Shown piece by piece: positions 59,235 to 64,000 of a stretch of 64,000 nucleotides of DNA (position 1 is its first letter; the number at the start of each line of letters is the position of its first letter). Origin of the DNA: Chryseobacterium sp. Tr-659 (GTDB lineage Bacteria > Bacteroidota > Bacteroidia > Flavobacteriales > Weeksellaceae); contig NZ_VWWP01000001.1 of NCBI RefSeq assembly GCF_011752975.1, positions 806,001-870,000 of the forward strand, written 5' to 3'. Position numbers and translations under genes: made by a program. The notes under the pieces are model-generated. The model had not been told where the DNA came from and made no database searches. It saw only the letters and a list, made by a program, of their open reading frames with translations.

Positions 59235-61358
59235 CTATTTAAAAATCTTCTGAATTACATTTCCGATTTCTACAAAATCTCCGTGATTGCCTACGGAACG
59301 TATTTCCGGACTGTTTTTATCATATTCGGAGAAAGGAAATATCAGAAGGTAATTATTATCATTCAGATGCTTGTTCAATAGTTCAGGAATAAGTCTCATT
59401 CTCGGAATGTAGGATTTCATACCGCGTCTGGCCATCAGGATGATCAATGCTTCATCATCTTTCAGCTGAGCAGCAGTTCTCTCGCCATCCTGCCAGGTAT
59501 TCATAATGATGAATTCAGCTTCAATATTGGCTTTTTTAATGATTTTCTGGAGAATCTCCAGAATATTTTCAGGTGCATAAAAAACAACTGTGGCACCAGA
59601 GTTTCTGGCAATATTCCATACCCGTAACAATGCATGAAAGAATCCTGCTTCCTGATGAGCGTTTTCAGGAATCATCACTGCATAAGTTTTAATGGTGGAA
59701 AGCGGCTGAGCAGAATGATATACCAGTACATTCACATCGTCATTCTGAAGATAGCCGTTATACAGATTATAAACAAAAGACGGAGAAAATCCTTTTTCAT
59801 CCTCCAATCCTATGATAAGATCAGTAATTTTTTGCTCTTTGATCACATTGTTGACACCATTAATCACATCATTGTCATACCTCTTAAGAGCCTGCAATTT
59901 AACATCGGCTGCGGCCGCAGTATCAGCAGCCTGATGAAGAAGCTTTTCGGCATTCTTTACCGAAGATTCATTCTTATCCTCATTAATGACATTCAAAGCG
60001 AAAAGATCTTCTGTATTGGAATGAGCTTTTATCAGAATTCCGAGATTTACCATTCTTTCCACTGTCTCTTCATGATTGATGGCCAGAAGGATATTCTCTT
60101 CTTCATGACTGTTTCCTGAGACAGTATCTTCATTGTCGCTCTCAGCAATTTTCTGCGCGCTGGACATGGAGATGAAAGACGAAATCGTACACGAAATAAG
60201 GATCAGCAGGATACTCCCGTTCAGTACATGCTCATTCAGTAATCTGATGGGTTCTCCGGTTTCAGTTTCAGAAAGGATGATATTATAACCTACCATTACT
60301 GAAGCCAGGGTAGCCGCTGCCGAAGCAGAACTTAAACCGAAAATCAGTTTTCCCTCTTCTTTGGTCAGTCTGAATGTCTTTTGAGTGGCAACAGCAGAAA
60401 TGTATTTTCCGCCAATAGATGCTACAAGCATAATGGCAGCAACTTCCAACGTTTCCCAGCTTTTGAAAAACACTTTGAAATCGATCAGCATTCCTACACT
60501 GATCAGAAAAAACGGAATGAAGATCGCGTTTCCTACAAATTCAACCCGGTTCATAAGGGAAGAAGTATGCGGAATAAGCCTGTTTAAAGCTAATCCGGCA
60601 AAGAATGCTCCGATAATGGCCTCCACTCCCGCAAGTTCAGCAAGCATCGCTGCCAGATAGATCATTACCAATACAAAAATATACTGTGAGATTTTATCAT
60701 CCACTCTTTTGAAGAACCAACGCCCTATAATTGGAAATAAAATCAGTACAATCAGCGCAAAAACAACAAAAGAAACGGATAATTTAACCCAGAATTCTGT
60801 CCCTACATCGCCCTGAGACATTCCAACAATCACAGCCAGTACTAATAATGCCATAATATCGGTTATCATGGTGCCTCCAACTGTAATATTTACCGCTTTA
60901 TTTTTTGCAATTCCTAGTTTGCTCACCAATGGATAGGCAATAAGCGTGTGAGAAGAAAAAAGACTGGCAAATAATATGGATGTTAACATAGAGAAGTGAA
61001 GCAGGTAATATCCTCCCAGATAGCCCAATACGAAGGGAACTGTGAACGTATAGATACCGAAAGTGAGGCTTTTCCATTTGTTCTTTTTAAAATCCCCCAT
61101 GTCAATCTCAAGTCCGGCTAGGAACATAATGTATAGAAGCCCGGTGGTTCCTGTTACTACAATACTGCTGTCTCTGGATAATACATTGAATCCGTTCGGG
61201 CCAATGATAGCTCCCGCAATGATAAGGCCCAGTAAGTGCGGAACTTTTATTTTATTAAGAAGCAATGGTGCAGCAAGAATAATTATCAATACCAATAGGA
61301 ACTTCAGTACCGGATCTTCTATAGGAAGACTCAGATTGTGTATACTCAGTAAGATCAT
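59235..61358 (-). CDS. Cation/proton antiporter, CPA2 family, with C-terminal UspA-like domains
   Basis: 707 residues. The first ~400 form about 12 helices with CPA2 wording: PHLLGLIIAGAIIGPNGFN, MFLAGLEIDMGDFKKN, LFSSHTLIAYPLV (the region where CPA2 members carry charged Asp/Asn residues), and GAFFAGLALNRLIPH. Residues about 425-700 are cytoplasmic and resemble two universal-stress-protein-like folds (ENILLAINHEETVERM; IKTYAVMIPENAH), commonly nucleotide-sensing in Bacteroidota antiporters. It exchanges Na+ or K+ for H+. The lipoprotein gene is 7 bp upstream on the same strand. Confidence 0.88.
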   Translation of the reverse strand: MILLSIHNLSLPIEDPVLKFLLVLIIILAAPLLLNKIKVPHLLGLIIAGAIIGPNGFNVLSRDSSIVVTGTTGLLYIMFLAGLEIDMGDFKKNKWKSLTFGIYTFTVPFVLGYLGGYYLLHFSMLTSILFASLFSSHTLIAYPLVSKLGIAKNKAVNITVGGTMITDIMALLVLAVIVGMSQGDVGTEFWVKLSVSFVVFALIVLILFPIIGRWFFKRVDDKISQYIFVLVMIYLAAMLAELAGVEAIIGAFFAGLALNRLIPHTSSLMNRVEFVGNAIFIPFFLISVGMLIDFKVFFKSWETLEVAAIMLVASIGGKYISAVATQKTFRLTKEEGKLIFGLSSASAAATLASVMVGYNIILSETETGEPIRLLNEHVLNGSILLILISCTISSFISMSSAQKIAESDNEDTVSGNSHEEENILLAINHEETVERMVNLGILIKAHSNTEDLFALNVINEDKNESSVKNAEKLLHQAADTAAAADVKLQALKRYDNDVINGVNNVIKEQKITDLIIGLEDEKGFSPSFVYNLYNGYLQNDDVNVLVYHSAQPLSTIKTYAVMIPENAHQEAGFFHALLRVWNIARNSGATVVFYAPENILEILQKIIKKANIEAEFIIMNTWQDGERTAAQLKDDEALIILMARRGMKSYIPRMRLIPELLNKHLNDNNYLLIFPFSEYDKNSPEIRSVGNHGDFVEIGNVIQKIFK

Positions 61359-61365
61359 AAGTGTT

Positions 61366-61929
61366 TTATTTTGTAGAACGTACTAACTCAACAGAGAACT
61401 TGGCAGTACAGCCGTCAGAAGTAACGGTTCTTGTTCCCTTGATTTTATTATCGGAAATGTCATTCAGAAGAACGCTCATCTCAACATTTTTTTTAGCCGT
61501 AGAATCTGTTTTGAAAGAAAGCCTGATCTCGTTATTTTCAAATTTTCCGGAATATAACCTAACCAGATTGTTATTATTAATGATTTTGGTAATAGGCTGG
61601 GTAGAATCATTATCAAATTCCCAGAGGTCTGTACGTTGATCTCCTACCACGTAATCACTGCAATTGGATTCCGTGCAGATCACTTTTCCGTTCCATGGGC
61701 CTGAGATTTCCGTTGGCCATGTTGCAATAACCACCGAATCTTTTTTGGAAAAAATACTGTCTCTCATTTTTAAGAGCGACTGGTATTCAGATTCTTTTTT
61801 AGCGAATAATTTTTCTTTCTCCAATAATTGTTTTTCTCTGTCTGTAAGGTTCTTTTCTTTCTCTTTGTAATCACAGCTTACCAAAAGAAATGAGACCGCC
61901 AGAAATAAAAAAAATGTGTTTTTAAGCAT
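61366..61929 (-). CDS. Putative lipoprotein with coiled coil
   Basis: 187 residues from the ATG at 61929; an upstream in-frame ATG (61950) would put residues before the lipoprotein signal MLKNTFFLFLAVSFLLVSCD (lipobox Cys at residue 19). A charged coiled-coil segment (about 23-60, LTDREKQLLEKEKLFAKKE) precedes a beta domain with Cys pairs (ICTESNCSDYVVGD). Only 7 bp separate it from the antiporter gene, so they share a transcript; it may be an accessory or stress lipoprotein. Confidence 0.72.
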   Translation of the reverse strand: MLKNTFFLFLAVSFLLVSCDYKEKEKNLTDREKQLLEKEKLFAKKESEYQSLLKMRDSIFSKKDSVVIATWPTEISGPWNGKVICTESNCSDYVVGDQRTDLWEFDNDSTQPITKIINNNNLVRLYSGKFENNEIRLSFKTDSTAKKNVEMSVLLNDISDNKIKGTRTVTSDGCTAKFSVELVRSTK

Positions 61930-62082
61930 AAGTATGAGTTGAGTATACAATATAAGAAAAATGAAAGAAATATAAAATCTTTACAGAATATATGTGATTT
62001 TAATTATTTTTAATAAGTTAAAAAACAATTGTATAGATTAGGTAAGATTATTGCTGCTATTTTAGCACTAAAATTGAATGAA

Positions 62083-63012
62083 ATGAAAAATATTTTTCTC
62101 TTTCTTTTATTTTTCTATAATCTGTTTTCTGCACAAAACGGATATTCAAACCAAGATCAATTGCCTTCCATTTATCTTTGGACTAAAATTCCTGATGGGC
62201 CAGGGCCAGGTGGTGAAACAATCACTTCCACCAAAGGTTCTCTTACGCATATCAGCACACCAAAACTTATTATTCATCAACCCAAAACTCCCAACGGAAT
62301 AGCGATTCTAGTCATCAGCGGCGGCGGATACGCTCATATTGAATCCGGATCCGAAGGATATCCTGCAGGAGAATGGCTGAAATCTCTGGGAATTACGGCT
62401 TTTGAGCTTCAATACAGGCTTCCGGAAGAAAACTGGGCAACCAGATCAGTCCCTTTTCAGGATGCACAGCGCGCCTTACGAATTATCAGGAAAAATGCAG
62501 GAAAATATAAAATAAACCCCGATAAAATCGGAGTGCTCGGATTTTCGGCAGGCGGCCATCTTGCAGGCTATATTTCCTCTACATTTAATACCGTTTATTA
62601 TCCACCTCAGGACGACATCGATTTGGTTTCTGCTCAACCTGATTTTACAGCAATGATCTATCCGGTAGTATCAATGCTGCCGCCTAATAATATAACTCAT
62701 TCATTTAAATCCTTATTAGGAAAAAATTCTAATACACAAGATCAGACGAAACTTTCTGTTGAAAAGCAGGTAAATGCGCAAACTCCTGTCACTTTTCTTG
62801 CCCAATCAGAAGACGATCCGGTTTCTCCCGTAGAAAATAGTATATTGATGTATCAGGCATTGAAAAATAATAAGGTACCTGTTGAACTTCATTTATTTCA
62901 GTCAGGAGGACATGGCTGGGGGCTCGGAAAAAAAGGAACTAATACCGTTGAATGGACGGATCTCTTTCTAAAATGGTTAAAGGTCAACGGGATTTACAAT
63001 AATGCAGACTAG
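62083..63012 (+). CDS. Secreted alpha/beta hydrolase (acetylxylan esterase-like)
   Basis: 309 residues from the ATG at 62083 (the frame is open to 62029, but the signal peptide MKNIFLFLLFFYNLFSAQ starts here). BD-FAE/acetyl-esterase pattern: ILVISGGGYAHIESGSEGYPAGEW (oxyanion hole HGGG-like GGGYAH), nucleophile Ser in GVLGFSAGGHLAGY, and the C-terminal QSGGHGWGLGKKG carrying the catalytic His. Asp is probably in SEDDPVSPVENS. Periplasmic or extracellular. Convergent with the EamA gene. Confidence 0.85.
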   Translation: MKNIFLFLLFFYNLFSAQNGYSNQDQLPSIYLWTKIPDGPGPGGETITSTKGSLTHISTPKLIIHQPKTPNGIAILVISGGGYAHIESGSEGYPAGEWLKSLGITAFELQYRLPEENWATRSVPFQDAQRALRIIRKNAGKYKINPDKIGVLGFSAGGHLAGYISSTFNTVYYPPQDDIDLVSAQPDFTAMIYPVVSMLPPNNITHSFKSLLGKNSNTQDQTKLSVEKQVNAQTPVTFLAQSEDDPVSPVENSILMYQALKNNKVPVELHLFQSGGHGWGLGKKGTNTVEWTDLFLKWLKVNGIYNNAD

Positions 63013-63051
63013 GTTTTGAGGGGTAATCCTCTTTAAGAAAATCAGTGTACA

Positions 63052-63957
63052 TTATTCTGCTTTTTGTCTTTTAAACATTTCCGGTCTGTAATTGATGATG
63101 AAAACGCCACAGATAATTAACGCTGCTGCGAGAATGAATTTAAAGGAAACCTGCTCATCCATAATCAGCCAGCCCAAAAATATGGCAATAATAGTGTTGA
63201 TGTAAGCCAGAATAGAAACCTGTACAGGAGAAATTTTTGTTAAAGCATAATGGAAGGCAAAAAAAGCGGCCACAGAACCAAAAATGGAAAGATAAAGCAT
63301 GGCCGAAATACTTTTTGCAGTCCAGTTTCCAAAATTATAATTTTCCGAAAACAGAAATGCCAAGAGGATTTGAACGATACCTGCAAACAAAAACTGATAA
63401 AACAGATTCAATGTTATATTTCCGCTTTGAATATTTAATTTTTTAGTGAAAATTGTTCCGGAAGCCCATCCTGCAATCGCACAGAATAAAAAGATCATTC
63501 CCATTCTGTACTTCGGATTAGCGAGATCTTCAAGTCCGTCCCAGAATATAAAAAGAACTCCACTGAAGCACATCAGAACACCGGCAAGGGCTTTTAGGCT
63601 GAATTTCTGCAATCCGACTGCCACACTTCCAAGGAAAACAAGAATAGGGGAGCAGGCACTGATCAGTGATGCAAGGCTGCTCGATACGGTTTCTTCTGCT
63701 ACAGTAGTCATTCCGTTGGCGATTACCAGCATCAGAGAAGCAAAAATAATCTGATACCCTAAGCTTTTCCAGCCAATCCATTTGAATTCTTTTTTTGAAA
63801 GTAGAATAAAAAGCATAATAACAGAAGCCAGAAACTGGCGGATTCCTGCTACAAACCATGCGGGGATGGTTTCCACTGCCACACGGATGGCCAAAAAAGT
63901 AGTTCCCCAGACAATAGCTACCGTGAGAACTGCGAAAATAAGTTTATAATCTTTCAA
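63052..63957 (-). CDS. EamA/DMT family transporter
   Basis: 301 residues, TTG start at 63957 (no ATG nearby in frame). Ten hydrophobic segments in two EamA repeats; the first starts LIFAVLTVAIVWGTTFLAIRVAV with the typical WG-x-x-F pattern and later ISPVQVSILAYINTIIAIFLGW. Members export amino acids or drugs; no substrate is predicted. Promoter -7 box just upstream. Confidence 0.87.
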   Translation of the reverse strand: MKDYKLIFAVLTVAIVWGTTFLAIRVAVETIPAWFVAGIRQFLASVIMLFILLSKKEFKWIGWKSLGYQIIFASLMLVIANGMTTVAEETVSSSLASLISACSPILVFLGSVAVGLQKFSLKALAGVLMCFSGVLFIFWDGLEDLANPKYRMGMIFLFCAIAGWASGTIFTKKLNIQSGNITLNLFYQFLFAGIVQILLAFLFSENYNFGNWTAKSISAMLYLSIFGSVAAFFAFHYALTKISPVQVSILAYINTIIAIFLGWLIMDEQVSFKFILAAALIICGVFIINYRPEMFKRQKAE

Positions 63958-63978
63958 CGTAAATCAGAGTCTAACAAC

Positions 63979-63986
63979 CAAATTTA
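63979..63986 (-). promoter_or_regulatory. -7 box of the EamA gene
   Basis: TAAATTTG on the minus strand, 21 nt before the TTG start; its -33 element would fall at or past the window edge. Confidence 0.4.
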
Positions 63987-64000
63987 GCTGTTTTGAAATG

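Noticed and set aside
59634..60119. 161-codon plus-strand ORF
   Set aside because: Antisense to the antiporter gene and without any recognisable motif.

Overview
The window looks like a chromosome segment of a Bacteroidota bacterium of the class Flavobacteriia, most likely Chryseobacterium or a close relative. The evidence is: AT-rich DNA; promoters of the Bacteroidota type (TTTG or TTG, 17-21 nt, then TAnnTTTG); lipoproteins with short Cys lipoboxes; a type IX secretion C-terminal sorting domain; a complete Bat (aerotolerance) operon; a PNGase F-like enzyme; a TssD/Hcp protein of the Bacteroidota T6SS type; YpdA; and a mevalonate-pathway decarboxylase. The taxonomic call is inferred from gene content and promoter style, not from rRNA. 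I saw no rRNA, tRNA, CRISPR array, insertion sequence or prophage.

Layout. 0-4 kb: oleate hydratase (cut by the left edge) with an AraC-type regulator, then an MFS transporter. 4-14.8 kb: mostly minus-strand housekeeping and envelope genes (TssD, YpdA, a glycosyltransferase, YfhO, lipoproteins, a serine hydrolase, RlmB, a four-helix-bundle protein, DinB). 15-18 kb: two secreted proteins, one PNGase F-like with a T9SS tail. 18-27 kb: one long plus-strand operon, MoxR-GNAT-DUF58-BatD-like-BatA-BatB-BatC-BatD-MarC-small membrane protein, closed by a terminator. 27-33 kb: minus-strand genes for isochorismate synthase, a hotdog thioesterase, an acyltransferase, a candidate 20-residue peptide, a TlpA thioredoxin and a PadR-PspC stress pair. 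33-46 kb: mixed housekeeping genes, including a cobalamin riboswitch placed ahead of a thioesterase gene, MutS2, uracil-DNA glycosylase and an MscS channel. 46-51 kb: PdxJ, an esterase, then a graspetide cluster. 51-64 kb: epimerase, acyl-CoA ligase, diphosphomevalonate decarboxylase, TauE, PurK, a cation/proton antiporter, an esterase and an EamA exporter.

The most interesting system is the graspetide (microviridin-like RiPP) cluster at 48.0-50.6 kb. Two paralogous precursor peptides share a PFFAxFLE leader, a Gly-Gly site and a TxKYPSDG(D)n core. They are followed by a terminator and then two translationally coupled ATP-grasp ligases. Both precursors also carry a previously unannotated (as far as I know) D-x-(I/V)-T motif repeated about every eight residues between the Gly-Gly and the core. 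No transporter, peptidase or acetyltransferase sits beside the cluster.

Other signals that ordinary gene annotation does not explain: the orphan-looking B12 riboswitch; at least six genes whose TAnnTTTG box ends only 4-6 nt before the start codon (candidate leaderless transcripts); an inverted dispersed repeat flanking the 51-53.7 kb gene pair; several families of intergenic inverted repeats; and a short hydrophobic ORF with its own terminator.
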